Assembly: GCF_003057875.1 (NCBI RefSeq)
Contig: NZ_PYXZ01000001.1
Location: 310,001 to 374,000, forward strand
Source of the DNA: Nocardioides currus
Lineage (GTDB): Bacteria > Actinomycetota > Actinomycetes > Propionibacteriales > Nocardioidaceae
Direction: 5' to 3'
Length of the DNA stretch: 64,000 nucleotides
The notes beneath the pieces were generated by a model. It had not been told where the DNA came from and did not search any database. It was given only the letters and a program-made list of their open reading frames with translations. The translations under genes and the position numbers were made by a program. Below are positions 28,010 to 36,258 of this stretch, one piece after another. The number at the start of each line of letters is the position of its first letter. Position 1 is the stretch's first letter.

Positions 28010-28042
28010 CGAAGGCCCGCCCCCAGACGGGACGGGCCTTCG
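28010..28042 (-). terminator. Hairpin terminator after nrdJ
   Basis: CGAAGGCCCG (28010-28019) and CGGGCCTTCG (28033-28042) form a perfect 10-bp stem over a 13-base loop, 16 bases beyond the nrdJ stop. There is no clear U-run, as is usual in high-GC actinobacteria. It can also stop transcripts arriving from the RT gene on the other strand. Confidence 0.75.
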
Positions 28043-28057
28043 AATGCGTTCAGGTCA

Positions 28058-30943
28058 TCAGCTGCAGCCGCTGGTGGACCCGCAGCCCTCGCACACGTAG
28101 CACGAGCCAGCGGGCCGCATCTTCGTGCCGCAGGTCATGCAGAGCGGGGAGTCGACCGCCGTACCGGTGATCTTCTCCAGCAGCTCGGCGGAGGTGTGGA
28201 CGCCGGCCGGAGCGGCCTTGGCCTCCACGACCTCTCCCTCGACCTCGATGGTTTCGAGGCTCGCTTCGCTCCGCACCCCAACCACCGAGGGCGCGTCGAG
28301 CAGCTCAGCGGCGGAACCCGTCTCCTCGACGATCGGCTCGTAGGAGCCGGTCTCGAGGTGGCGCTGGCGCTCCTCGGCGGAGTAGATGCCGAGGGCGGAG
28401 CGGTCGTCGAAGGACAGGTAGTCCAGCGCCAGGCGGCGGAAGATGTAGTCCATGATCGACTGCGACATCCGCACGTCGGGGTCGTCGGTGAGGCCGGCGG
28501 GCTCGAAGCGCAGGTTGGTGAACTTCGAGACGTAGGTCTCCAGCGGGACGCCGTACTGCAGGCCGATCGAGACGGCGATCGAGAACGCGTCCATGACACC
28601 GGCCAGGGTCGAGCCCTGCTTGCCGAGCTTGAGGAAGACCTCGCCGAGCTCGCCGTCGTCGTGCGCACCCGAGGTCATGTAGCCCTCGGCGCCACCGACC
28701 GTGAAGGAGGTGGTGCGCGAGACGCGCGACTTCGGGAGGCGCTTGCGGGTCGGGGCGTAGACGACCTTCTCGATCACCTTCGTCTCGGCGGCCGAGTCGG
28801 AGGCGGCCTTGTCAGCCGCGTCCTTCTTGGCCTTGCCGCCACCGTCGGACAGCGGCTGGCCGACCTTGCAGTTGTCGCGGTAGATCGCCGTGGCCTTGAG
28901 GCCCAGCTTCCACGACTGCATGTAGACGTCCTCGATCTCCTCGACCGTGGCGTTCTCCGGCAGGTTGACCGTCTTGGAGATCGCGCCGGACAGGAACGGC
29001 TGGCAGGCCGCCATCATCCGCACGTGGCCCATCGGCTTGAGCGAGCGGGCGCCCATCGCGGTGTCGAAGACCTCGTAGTGCTCCAGCTTGAGGCCCGGCG
29101 CGTCGATGACGTGACCGTGCTCGGCGATGAAGGCGACGATCGCCTCGACCTGCTCGGGCTGGTAGCCCATCTTCTCCAGCGCCCGCGGGATCGTCTGGTT
29201 GACGATTTGCATCGAGCCGCCACCGACGAGCTTCTTGAACTTCACCAGCGAGAAGTCGGGCTCGATGCCGGTGGTGTCGCAGTCCATCATGAAGCCGATC
29301 GTGCCGGTCGGCGCGAGCACCGAGGCCTGCGCGTTGCGGAAGCCGTTCTTCTCACCGGTCGCGATGACGTCGGCCCAGGCCTGCGTCGCGAGCTTGAGCA
29401 CGCGGCTGTCCTCGGTGTGCAGCACGCGCACCACGTCGTTGGCGGCCTGGTGCTTGCGCATGACCCGCTTGTGGGCGTTGGCGTTGCGCTGGTAGCCGGC
29501 GTAGGGACCGACGATCCCGGCGAGCTCGGCCGAGCGCTTGTACGACGTCCCGGTCATCAGCGAGGTCAGCGCGGCCGCCATCGAGCGGCCACCCTCGGAG
29601 TCGTAACCGAGGCCCATGGCCATCAGCAGTGCGCCGAGGTTGGCGTAGCCGATACCGAGCTGGCGGTAGTCGCGGGTGGTCTGGCCGATCGGCTCGGTCG
29701 GGAAGTCGGCGAAGCAGATCGAGATGTCCATCGCGGTGATGATGAACTCGACCGCCTTCGCGAACAGCGCGGCGTCGAAGGTGTCGTCGTCCTTGAGGAA
29801 CTTCAGCAGGTTGAGCGACGCCAGGTTGCAGGACGAGTTGTCGAGCGACATGTACTCCGAGCACGGGTTGGAGGCCGTGATGCGCCCCGTCTCCGGGTTG
29901 GTGTGCCAGTCGTTGATCGTGTCGTCGTACTGCAGGCCCGGGTCGGCGCACTCCCACGCGGCCTGGCTGATCTTCTTGAACAGGTCGCGGGCGTCGACCG
30001 TCTCGATGACCTCGCCGGTGCTGCGCGAGCGCAGGCCGAAATCGGTGCCGTCCTCGACGGCGCGCATGAACTCGTCGGTGACGCGCACGGAGTTGTTGGC
30101 GTTCTGGTACTGCACGGAGGTGATGTCGGCGCCGCCGAGGTCCATGTCGAAGCCGGCGTCGCGCAGGGCGCGGATCTTGTCCTCCTCGCGCGCCTTGGTC
30201 ATCACGAACTCCTCGATGTCCGGGTGGTCGACGTCGAGGACGACCATCTTCGCGGCGCGACGCGTGGCGCCGCCCGACTTGATGGTTCCGGCCGACGCGT
30301 CGGCGCCGCGCATGAAGGAGACGGGGCCACTCGCCGTACCGCCGCTCGAGAGCAGCTCCTTGGACGAGCGGATGCGGGAGAGGTTGAGGCCGGCACCGGA
30401 GCCGCCCTTGAAGATGAAGCCCTCTTCCTTGTACCAGTTGAGGATCGAGTCCATCGAGTCGTCGACCGAGAGGATGAAGCAGGCCGAGACCTGCTGCGGC
30501 GACGGCGTGCCGACGTTGAACCAGACGGGGCTGTTGAACGAGAAGTACTGGTTGACCAGCAGCCAGGTGAGCTCGTGCTCGAAGATCTCGGCGTCGCCGG
30601 CGGTCTTGAAGTAGCCGTGCTCGAGGCCGGCCTTGGTGTAGGTCTTCACGACCCGGTCGATGAGCTGCTTGAGGCTCCACTCGCGCACGTCGGTGCCGAC
30701 CGCGCCACGGAAGTACTTCGTGGTGACGATGGTCGAGGCGTTGACGGACCAGAAGTCGGGGTACTCCACGCCGCGCTGCTCGAAGACGGTCTCGCCGGTC
30801 TTCCAGTTGGTCTGGACGACGTCGCGACGCTCCCACGTGATCTCGTCGTAGGGGTGCGTGCCCTCGGTGCTGAAGACGCGCTCCAGCGTCAGGCCGGCAC
30901 CCTTGGTCGAACCAGCGGCCCCGGTGCTCACCGTCTCGGTCAT
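28058..30943 (-). CDS. nrdJ: Adenosylcobalamin-dependent ribonucleotide reductase (class II)
   Basis: The enzyme reduces ribonucleotides to deoxyribonucleotides using a B12-derived radical. The start is ATG 30943 (MTETVSTG), preceded by AGGAG six bases upstream. A longer frame to 31012 has no such site. The 961 residues include the reductase barrel with SGAGLNLSRIRSS, NPCSEYMSLDNSSCNLASLN (active-site cysteine region), LAPTGTIGFMMDCDTTGIEPD, and a C-terminal zinc/redox tail, CMTCGTKMRPAGSCYVCEGCG. nrdR lies 86 bases upstream in the same direction, and the pair is the standard actinobacterial operon. Confidence 0.97.
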   Translation of the reverse strand: MTETVSTGAAGSTKGAGLTLERVFSTEGTHPYDEITWERRDVVQTNWKTGETVFEQRGVEYPDFWSVNASTIVTTKYFRGAVGTDVREWSLKQLIDRVVKTYTKAGLEHGYFKTAGDAEIFEHELTWLLVNQYFSFNSPVWFNVGTPSPQQVSACFILSVDDSMDSILNWYKEEGFIFKGGSGAGLNLSRIRSSKELLSSGGTASGPVSFMRGADASAGTIKSGGATRRAAKMVVLDVDHPDIEEFVMTKAREEDKIRALRDAGFDMDLGGADITSVQYQNANNSVRVTDEFMRAVEDGTDFGLRSRSTGEVIETVDARDLFKKISQAAWECADPGLQYDDTINDWHTNPETGRITASNPCSEYMSLDNSSCNLASLNLLKFLKDDDTFDAALFAKAVEFIITAMDISICFADFPTEPIGQTTRDYRQLGIGYANLGALLMAMGLGYDSEGGRSMAAALTSLMTGTSYKRSAELAGIVGPYAGYQRNANAHKRVMRKHQAANDVVRVLHTEDSRVLKLATQAWADVIATGEKNGFRNAQASVLAPTGTIGFMMDCDTTGIEPDFSLVKFKKLVGGGSMQIVNQTIPRALEKMGYQPEQVEAIVAFIAEHGHVIDAPGLKLEHYEVFDTAMGARSLKPMGHVRMMAACQPFLSGAISKTVNLPENATVEEIEDVYMQSWKLGLKATAIYRDNCKVGQPLSDGGGKAKKDAADKAASDSAAETKVIEKVVYAPTRKRLPKSRVSRTTSFTVGGAEGYMTSGAHDDGELGEVFLKLGKQGSTLAGVMDAFSIAVSIGLQYGVPLETYVSKFTNLRFEPAGLTDDPDVRMSQSIMDYIFRRLALDYLSFDDRSALGIYSAEERQRHLETGSYEPIVEETGSAAELLDAPSVVGVRSEASLETIEVEGEVVEAKAAPAGVHTSAELLEKITGTAVDSPLCMTCGTKMRPAGSCYVCEGCGSTSGCS

Positions 30944-31029
30944 TGAATCTCCTGTTGCAACTGGTCGTGGATCTGGCGGGTTGGTGTGCCCGGCACGCGG
31001 CTTCCCCACCACGTGCCGGGCAGTCTGGG

Positions 31030-31518
31030 TCAGCCAGTGGTGGCTGAAAGGTCTCCGCTGGTCTGCGCCAGGCGGCGCTCGGTGCGGAGCATCTCGATCT
31101 CGCTCTCGAAGTCCTCGGCGGACTCGAAGGCGCGGTAGACGCTGGCGAAGCGGAGGTAGGCGACCTCGTCGAGCTCGCGCAGCGGGCTCAGGATCGCGAG
31201 GCCGACCTCGTTGGCGTTGATCTCGGCCTGGCCGGAGAGGCGCAGCGCGTCCTCGACGGCCTGGCCCAGGCAGGCCAGCTGGTCCTCGGTGACCGGGCGG
31301 CCCTTGCAGGCCTTGCGGACGCCGGCGACGGCCTTGTCACGGTTGAACTGCTCGCTGGCACCGCTGCGCTTGAGCACCATCAGCTGCATCTGCTCGACGG
31401 TGGTGAACCGCTTCTCGCAGCTCGCACAGGTACGGCGCCGGCGGATCGACGACCCGTCGTCGGCCACCCGCGAGTCGAGCACCCGGGTGTCGGTCTTGCG
31501 GCAGTAGGGACAGTGCAT
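31030..31518 (-). CDS. nrdR: Transcriptional repressor NrdR
   Basis: The 162-residue protein represses ribonucleotide reductase genes when dATP/ATP is bound. It has the N-terminal zinc ribbon ([17 protein letters not shown], then [15 protein letters not shown]) and the ATP-cone ([26 protein letters not shown]). Full length for the family is about 150-180. A strong Shine-Dalgarno (AAGGAGG) precedes the ATG. Two NrdR-box-like sites lie upstream at 31662-31707, so autoregulation is likely. Confidence 0.97.
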   Translation of the reverse strand: MHCPYCRKTDTRVLDSRVADDGSSIRRRRTCASCEKRFTTVEQMQLMVLKRSGASEQFNRDKAVAGVRKACKGRPVTEDQLACLGQAVEDALRLSGQAEINANEVGLAILSPLRELDEVAYLRFASVYRAFESAEDFESEIEMLRTERRLAQTSGDLSATTG

Positions 31519-31570
31519 CGCGCGACCTCCTTCGGGCAGTCTTTGAGCGAGCGCAGTTGGGCGCTACGAA

Positions 31571-31590
31571 GACACCCTCACGTGGGTGTC
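31571..31590. promoter_or_regulatory. Palindrome in nrdR leader
   Basis: GACACCC and GGGTGTC flank a six-base centre, TCACGT, 53 bases before the nrdR start. The site does not match the A/T-rich NrdR box. It may be an RNA hairpin in the 5' leader or another operator. No B12-box sequence is seen here. Confidence 0.4.
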
Positions 31591-31661
31591 AACGCATGTG
31601 GACCAGCACTTGTTTCCTGTGGAGAACTCGGCTGGTGTTGTGCAATCCACGTCCAGGGCTG

Positions 31662-31707
31662 TGAACTAGATGTGGATAACTACAACGGTGTAACTACTAG
31701 ATGTAGT
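31662..31707 (-). promoter_or_regulatory. Tandem NrdR boxes upstream of nrdR-nrdJ
   Basis: Two similar sites, at 31662-31676 and 31693-31707, both contain CTAGATGT. The second is an inverted repeat, ACTAC-TAGAT-GTAGT. Corresponding bases are exactly 31 bp apart, about three helical turns, which is the spacing typical of paired NrdR boxes. On the minus strand they read like the actinobacterial consensus around ACATCTAGT. They lie 144-190 bp upstream of nrdR, so the promoter is expected close to them. Confidence 0.72.
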
Positions 31708-31902
31708 GGTAACCGTACGTCTCGCCACTACGGATGGCAAGTGGCCCGTTCGGGCTACTTTTCGACCACCCGGGGTGCTCGGACAAAACCGCAGGTCAGT
31801 GGCCCGGAGCACATCCGGAACGGCCATTTCGTGCGGCGTGTCGGGGGTTCGAGGTGCCCCGTTCCGGTCCCGCCGTTCGTCCCCATCAGCCACAATGAAC
31901 CC

Positions 31903-32268
31903 GTGGCTACAGGCAAGCGGGCGGGTGCTCGAAAGGGTGCGAAGCAGAAGGCGTCGTTCAACCGACCCGCCCTGCTCTTCGCCCTGGCGATCACCGGGTG
32001 CCTCGTCGCGTGGGGCTACCTCGTCTACCTCGCGATCGACTTCGGTACGACGGCCCGCGCCGGCGAGCAGGGCGCCTGGGCGTTCCTGGTGCTGTCGTCT
32101 TTGGGAGCCGTGGCGTGCCTCTTCGCCGGCCTGCTCTTCGTGTCCCGGCTGCTGCGGGCGCTCGGGATCACGAGCGATCCGGAGGAGTCGTCGCCCGCCG
32201 CTCCCTCGTCGCCGGCCGCCTCGCCTGCCGCACCCCGTTCGCCCGGGGGGCGGCGCGCAGCGCGGTAG
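31903..32268 (+). CDS. Small two-TM membrane protein, unknown function
   Basis: The 121-residue protein starts at GTG 31903 (VATGKRAGARKG). The frame is open further upstream but lacks actinobacterial codon use there. The basic N-terminus is followed by TM helices at about residues 24-46 (ALLFALAITGCLVAWGYLVYL) and 60-83 (AFLVLSSLGAVACLFAGLLFV), then a Pro/Ala/Ser-rich tail. It resembles small conserved membrane proteins found near nrdR/lexA in Nocardioides-like genomes, but I assign no role. Confidence 0.6.
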   Translation: MATGKRAGARKGAKQKASFNRPALLFALAITGCLVAWGYLVYLAIDFGTTARAGEQGAWAFLVLSSLGAVACLFAGLLFVSRLLRALGITSDPEESSPAAPSSPAASPAAPRSPGGRRAAR

Positions 32269-32274
32269 GACCGG

Positions 32275-33078
32275 TCAGCCCGGCGGGGCGACCAGCTCGG
32301 GCTTCGCTTCGACGATCTCGAGGCCGACGGGTGCGCCCTCGACGGTGACCGTCTCATCGATGGCCTCCCACCGACCGCCGTTCACCCGGAACTGGCCCGA
32401 GTAGACCGTGTCGACGCTCGGCTTCACCGGCGACAGCGTGGCGTAGGTGTGAACGACGTCCTGCTCCGGGTAGGGGTGGCCGGCGCTCTCGGTGGTGAGC
32501 GTGGCGTCGTCGCCGAAGTGCCATGTGTACGACGCGGGCGTGGCCTGGATCTCGACCTGCTGGCCGAGGAGGCGAACGACCTTCGTCGATGAGTCCGTGT
32601 TGGTCGTGAAGAAGATCGTCTCGAAGTTCACCAGCGTCCTGCCGCCGGATGGCTGGACGGTGAGCTCGGAGGACGGCCAGGCGAGCGCCTTGAAGCGTTT
32701 GGCCGCGAGCGGACCGATGGGTTGGGTGAAGTCCTTCGAGTCGTCGGCCGTGAGGCAGGCGATGCCGACGTAGACGCCGTCGCGGAGGACGGCGTAGATG
32801 GTGCCGACCGCTCCGTCGGCAGTGCAGGCGCGGGGGTTGCTGCACGGTTCGGGCTGGCCGCTCGATCCGCTGAAGCAGGCCTGGTAGACGGTGTAGGCGG
32901 CCTCCGAATCAGACGCCGCTTTGTCCTGCAGGGTCTGTCCTGTGTAGAGGCAGGTCTCCCCCACAGACCCTAGATCTGAGACCGTCACACATTCGGCACT
33001 CGCAGGGCCGGCCGGCATTATCAAGAGAAACCCGGTCATCACGGCGCCGAGCAACGACGCGATCCAGGCTCGCCTCAT
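32275..33078 (-). CDS. Secreted protein with PKD-like segment, unknown function
   Basis: The 267-residue protein has a clear signal peptide (MRRAW, hydrophobic core, cleavage after PASA at about residue 28). The C-terminal half contains YTWHFGDDATLTTESAG and VVHTYA, the usual pattern of a PKD fold (W.FGDG ... HTY). Cysteines in the first half (ACFSGSSGQPEPC, RACTADG, IACLTADD) suggest disulfides. The start overlaps the upstream lipoprotein stop by ATGA, so the two are probably co-expressed at the cell surface. Confidence 0.75.
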   Translation of the reverse strand: MRRAWIASLLGAVMTGFLLIMPAGPASAECVTVSDLGSVGETCLYTGQTLQDKAASDSEAAYTVYQACFSGSSGQPEPCSNPRACTADGAVGTIYAVLRDGVYVGIACLTADDSKDFTQPIGPLAAKRFKALAWPSSELTVQPSGGRTLVNFETIFFTTNTDSSTKVVRLLGQQVEIQATPASYTWHFGDDATLTTESAGHPYPEQDVVHTYATLSPVKPSVDTVYSGQFRVNGGRWEAIDETVTVEGAPVGLEIVEAKPELVAPPG

Positions 33079-33593
33079 GCCAGTTCGGCCTTATCCGTTA
33101 CAACCCAGCTGTCGCCAGCGGGCGCAAGGGTAATGATCTTCGTGGAGCGGCCACCAGGCAGCGTCTTCAAAGCGCCACCCTTTGACTCCTTGTACTCGGT
33201 CGGCGGCGACGACACCTTCACCGCGTACGCGCCTTCGCCACCCGGCGGATATGCACGCACGCTTCCAATGGTCCACCCAGCCCACCGGACAAACCCGCCA
33301 GCTTTGTAATACCCGTCGACGGTCCTGGCCAGGTCAGTGCACGCACTGCATCCCTTTTGAAGTTGCAGATATGCAGTGGTATCTCCGCTCCTCTCCATCT
33401 CAGCCTCAAGAGCAGCCCAGCGTCGGATGAACGCCTCCGGCGTCTCGGGCGCAGCGGTCGAGCTCGACTCGGTCGGGCTCGGCGTCGAGGACGACGTCTC
33501 CGGCATCTTCGGCTCAGGATCGTCGTTCGTGCACGCGCTGAGGAGCACGAGCGGAACCAGGAGCGCGACAGCGAGCGCGCGGCGTACGGACAT
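33075..33593 (-). CDS. DUF6318-type lipoprotein
   Basis: The 172-residue protein begins at ATG 33593 (MSVRRALAVALLVP). The lipobox LSAC sits at the end of the signal peptide, followed by a Ser/Thr/Pro-rich linker. The folded part (FIRRWAALEAEMERSGDTTAYLQLQKGCSAC, then VDGYYKAGGFVRWAGW) matches what I recall as DUF6318, an actinobacterial surface lipoprotein family without assigned activity. It is translationally coupled to the downstream PKD-like gene. Confidence 0.8.
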   Translation of the reverse strand: MSVRRALAVALLVPLVLLSACTNDDPEPKMPETSSSTPSPTESSSTAAPETPEAFIRRWAALEAEMERSGDTTAYLQLQKGCSACTDLARTVDGYYKAGGFVRWAGWTIGSVRAYPPGGEGAYAVKVSSPPTEYKESKGGALKTLPGGRSTKIITLAPAGDSWVVTDKAELA

Positions 33594-33777
33594 GACGGGT
33601 CCTTCCCCGAGAAGAGTCGTCGGCCCCGACGCTACCGATCTTTGCCTTCCAGCGGCAGCCCAGTCCGCAGCTTGTGGAGAACGCCCACGGTGGCGGCACA
33701 CCGCACACCAATGGCCCGCAAGTCTGTCGTGTGCCGCCACCCTGCGCCGTACGAGCCAGGAGACGAGAAGATGCCGC

Positions 33778-33810
33778 GAGGGGCGGGCCACGCTCGGTGG
33801 CCCGCCCCTC
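33778..33810 (-). terminator. Strong 14-bp hairpin downstream of LysM gene
   Basis: GAGGGGCGGGCCAC (33778-33791) pairs perfectly with GTGGCCCGCCCCTC (33797-33810) over GCTCG. It is the second of two hairpins after the LysM gene on the minus strand. Confidence 0.7.
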
Positions 33811-33822
33811 GTCTTCCCCGAC

Positions 33823-33851
33823 CCGCCAGCCGGGGTCGAAGCGGCTGGCGG
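33823..33851 (-). terminator. 9-bp hairpin immediately after LysM gene
   Basis: CCGCCAGCC (33823-33831) pairs with GGCTGGCGG (33843-33851), 12 bases past the LysM stop. With the hairpin at 33778-33810 it likely ends that transcript. Confidence 0.6.
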
Positions 33852-33863
33852 TCGTCTAGATGG

Positions 33864-34223
33864 TCAGTCGGTGCTGACCGGCACGCGGAGCTTCTGGCCC
33901 GCGGAGAGGGAGACGGAGTCGAGGGCGTTGAGGCGCTCGATCTCGCGCATCGTGGAGCGGACGTCGCCGTCGGTGTTCAGCTCGGCGGCGATCCCCCACA
34001 GGGTGTCGCCGGTGCCGACCATCACGATCTCGGTCGGCTCGGCCTGACCAGGGGTCTCGGAGCCGACGGCGTAGGAGCCGAGGAAGAACGCCGAGAACAG
34101 GAGCAGCACCAGCGCCGCGAGGAACACGACGAGGCGGCCGCGGCGCGTCAGCCGCACGGCCGACGTCGGACGGGCGGCGCGCGGAGCTGCGGTGAAAGAA
34201 GGGGAGATGCTGAGGGTGCTCAT
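33864..34223 (-). CDS. LysM membrane protein divergent from lexA, likely SOS division inhibitor
   Basis: The 119-residue protein has a basic N-terminus, one TM helix (about 31-53, LVVFLAALVLLLFSAFFLGSY) and a C-terminal LysM domain (VGTGDTLWGIAAELN...LSAGQKLRVP). A short TM-LysM protein divergent from lexA is the arrangement of yneA in Bacillus and divS in corynebacteria, both SOS-induced suppressors of cell division. Three LexA-box-like sites lie in the shared upstream region. The role is inferred from context and architecture. Confidence 0.8.
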   Translation of the reverse strand: MSTLSISPSFTAAPRAARPTSAVRLTRRGRLVVFLAALVLLLFSAFFLGSYAVGSETPGQAEPTEIVMVGTGDTLWGIAAELNTDGDVRSTMREIERLNALDSVSLSAGQKLRVPVSTD

Positions 34224-34317
34224 GATGGCCTCCTGGGGAAGATCAGCCGGTCGTGGTGTCGAGCGAATGTCTAGAGGAGCCCACCGACAACGGGGGTGGA
34301 TCGAAGAGACGTTCGAT

Positions 34318-34420
34318 CGAACAGGTGTACGACGTTAGAGCACGTGTTCGAACAACGCAAGGGTGGGCGAACATTTGTTCGACCGTCCACAGCCGCGACA
34401 CGCCTTCGAACAAATGTTTG
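34318..34420. promoter_or_regulatory. Three LexA (SOS) boxes between LysM gene and lexA
   Basis: CGAACATTTGTTCG at 34368-34381 is a perfect CGAAC-N4-GTTCG site. CGAACAAATGTTTG at 34407-34420 and CGAACAGGTGTACG at 34318-34331 each have one mismatch. The outer two are closest to lexA and to the LysM gene respectively, consistent with coordinated repression of both by LexA. Confidence 0.9.
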
Positions 34421-34476
34421 AACAACGCCCTGCCCAGCACTACGGTGAAGCCAATCGAGACGCAGGAGGCGCCGTC

Positions 34477-35217
34477 ATGCCGAAAGACCCGGCAAAGAAG
34501 GAAGCAACGGACGCGAAGGTCCTGCCCATGCCCGACGGCCCGCCCGACGCCACCGGTCTGACCCCGCGCCAGCAGCGCGTGCTCGCCACGATCAAGGACT
34601 CGATCGAGGACCGCGGCTACCCACCCAGCATGCGCGAGATCGGCACCGCCGTCGGGCTCACCAGCTCCTCGAGCGTGGCCCACCAGCTCAAGACGCTGGA
34701 GGAGAAGGGGTTCCTGCGTCGTGACCCCAACCGGCCCCGCGCGCTCGAGGTGTTCCTGCCCGAGGTGATGGCCGCCCGGCGCTCGATCTCCAGCGCCGAG
34801 GAGACGTCCTACGACGAGACCGACATCGGCAACGCGGCTCCGCCCGCGACCTACGTCCCGATGGTCGGCCGGATCGCGGCCGGTGGACCGATCCTCGCCG
34901 AGGAGCGGATCGACGAGGTCTTCCCGCTGCCGAAGTCGTTGGTCGGCGACGGCACCCTGTTCATGCTCGAGGTCTCGGGTGACTCGATGATCGACGCCGC
35001 GATCTGCAACGGCGACTACGTCGTGATCCGTCAGGAGCAGACCGCGTCCAACGGCGACATCGTGGCTGCGCTCATCGATGGCGAGGCGACGGTCAAGACG
35101 TTCCAGCGCAAGGACGGCCACGTCTGGCTGATGCCGCACAACGAGAACTACGACCCGATCGACGGCACCAACGCCACCATCCTGGGCAAGGTCACCGCGG
35201 TCCTGCGCCGCGTCTGA
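34477..35217 (+). CDS. lexA: LexA repressor
   Basis: The 246-residue protein starts at ATG 34477, with CAGGAGG seven bases upstream. It has a winged-helix DNA-binding domain ([29 protein letters not shown]) and a self-cleaving protease domain with the Ala-Gly cleavage site in [12 protein letters not shown], the catalytic Ser in [11 protein letters not shown] and the Lys in [11 protein letters not shown]. RecA-stimulated cleavage induces the SOS response. It also represses itself through the boxes upstream. Confidence 0.97.
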   Translation: MPKDPAKKEATDAKVLPMPDGPPDATGLTPRQQRVLATIKDSIEDRGYPPSMREIGTAVGLTSSSSVAHQLKTLEEKGFLRRDPNRPRALEVFLPEVMAARRSISSAEETSYDETDIGNAAPPATYVPMVGRIAAGGPILAEERIDEVFPLPKSLVGDGTLFMLEVSGDSMIDAAICNGDYVVIRQEQTASNGDIVAALIDGEATVKTFQRKDGHVWLMPHNENYDPIDGTNATILGKVTAVLRRV

Positions 35218-35228
35218 GTCGGGGTTGT

Positions 35229-35256
35229 CCCTGAGGCGGCGTCAGCCGTCTCAGGG
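35229..35256 (+). terminator. lexA terminator hairpin
   Basis: CCCTGAGGCGG pairs with CCGTCTCAGGG (one G-U pair) over a six-base loop, beginning 12 bases after the lexA stop. No U-run. Confidence 0.65.
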
Positions 35257-35309
35257 CCGAGCCATCCATCTCCCGGATAGTCCAGAGCCCCTCTGGGCAC
35301 TGAACTGGC

Positions 35310-36119
35310 GTGGTGACCTCACTCCTACCGACGTCGTCGACGTCTGCGGACCTCGCGACCGGGCGTGGTCGCGGGATCAGCGGACGCCGCGAGCTCGGCT
35401 TCTTGGCCATCGTCTACGTCGGCTACGCGCTCACGCGCGTCCTGGCCAGCGACGCGCTCGGCCCGGCCGTCAGCCGCGCGCGTCACCTCGTCGACCTCGA
35501 GAGGCCGCTGCTGCTCGACGTCGAGCGGCCCCTGAACCACTGGCTCGCCGGTCACGACCTCCTCGGCACGATGGCGGCGTTCCACTACGCCAGCGCGCAC
35601 TACGTCGTGACGACGGTCGTCCTGGTCTGGCTCTTCTTCCGCCGTCCCGAGGTGTACGTCGCGGCGCGGCGCACCCTCGTCATCGCCACGTCCATCGCGC
35701 TGGCGATCTACCTGCTGGCGCCGACCGCTCCCCCGCGCCTGGTCGGCGGGTTCACCGACGTGCTCGCCCAGCACGCGACCACAGGCTGGTGGGGCGGCGA
35801 GGCCAGCGCACCGCAGGGCCTCGGCTGGATGACCAACCAGCTCGCGGCGTTCCCCAGCATGCACGCCGGCTGGGCCCTGTGGGTCGCCCTCGCAATCACC
35901 GCCTCCACGGCGAACCTCGTGATTCGCGGGCTCGCCTGGAGCCATGCCGTCATCACCGGGCTGGTGGTGGTCGGGACCGGGAATCACTGGACCCTCGACG
36001 TGGTCGTCGGGTGGGCGCTGGTCGGCTTCGTGTGGATGCTCGCCCAGCAGTGGCGCGACGACACCACCGACGTCCGGCCCGTGCTGGTCCCACACGCCCG
36101 GACCTCGCTCGAGCGGTGA
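35310..36119 (+). CDS. PAP2-family phosphatase / inositol-lipid type membrane enzyme
   Basis: The 269-residue integral membrane protein has about five TM helices. PAP2-superfamily active-site parts are FPSMHAGWAL (the SGH-like motif written as SMH, about residue 180) and GTGNHWTLDVVVG (His and Asp, about 222-234), as in the Aur1/Ipt1-like branch of actinobacteria. It likely acts on a lipid phosphate at the membrane. The start is GTG 35310 or the adjacent GTG 35313. Its last 12 bases are part of an 82-bp repeat that is duplicated downstream. Confidence 0.85.
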   Translation: MVTSLLPTSSTSADLATGRGRGISGRRELGFLAIVYVGYALTRVLASDALGPAVSRARHLVDLERPLLLDVERPLNHWLAGHDLLGTMAAFHYASAHYVVTTVVLVWLFFRRPEVYVAARRTLVIATSIALAIYLLAPTAPPRLVGGFTDVLAQHATTGWWGGEASAPQGLGWMTNQLAAFPSMHAGWALWVALAITASTANLVIRGLAWSHAVITGLVVVGTGNHWTLDVVVGWALVGFVWMLAQQWRDDTTDVRPVLVPHARTSLER

Positions 36120-36244
36120 GCAGCCCACGTTTCAGGGCGACGGAACGTGGCTCACGCACCGCCGTACGGAACGACACGGACGACACGCGCTCGAGCGGTG
36201 AGCAGACCACATTCCTCGGCGACGGAATGTGGCTCACGCACCGC
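36106..36244. repeat. 82-bp spaced duplication with hairpins, downstream of PAP2 gene
   Basis: Two copies of a 57-bp element (36106-36162 and 36188-36244) repeat with period 82. Each begins CGCTCGAGCGGTGAGCAG and ends GTGGCTCACGCACCGC. Each holds a hairpin: CCACGTT/AACGTGG (36125-36131 with 36144-36150) in copy 1, and CCACATTCC/GGAATGTGG (36207-36215 with 36224-36232) in copy 2. A G-C pair in one stem is an A-T pair in the other, a compensating change. The copies lie between convergent genes and may act as terminators. Confidence 0.85.
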
Positions 36245-36258
36245 GGCAGCGGGACAAT

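Noticed and set aside
31519-31902. Cobalamin riboswitch upstream of nrdR-nrdJ
   Set aside because: I found no B12-box or the multi-stem pattern; the region holds NrdR-box-like sites instead.
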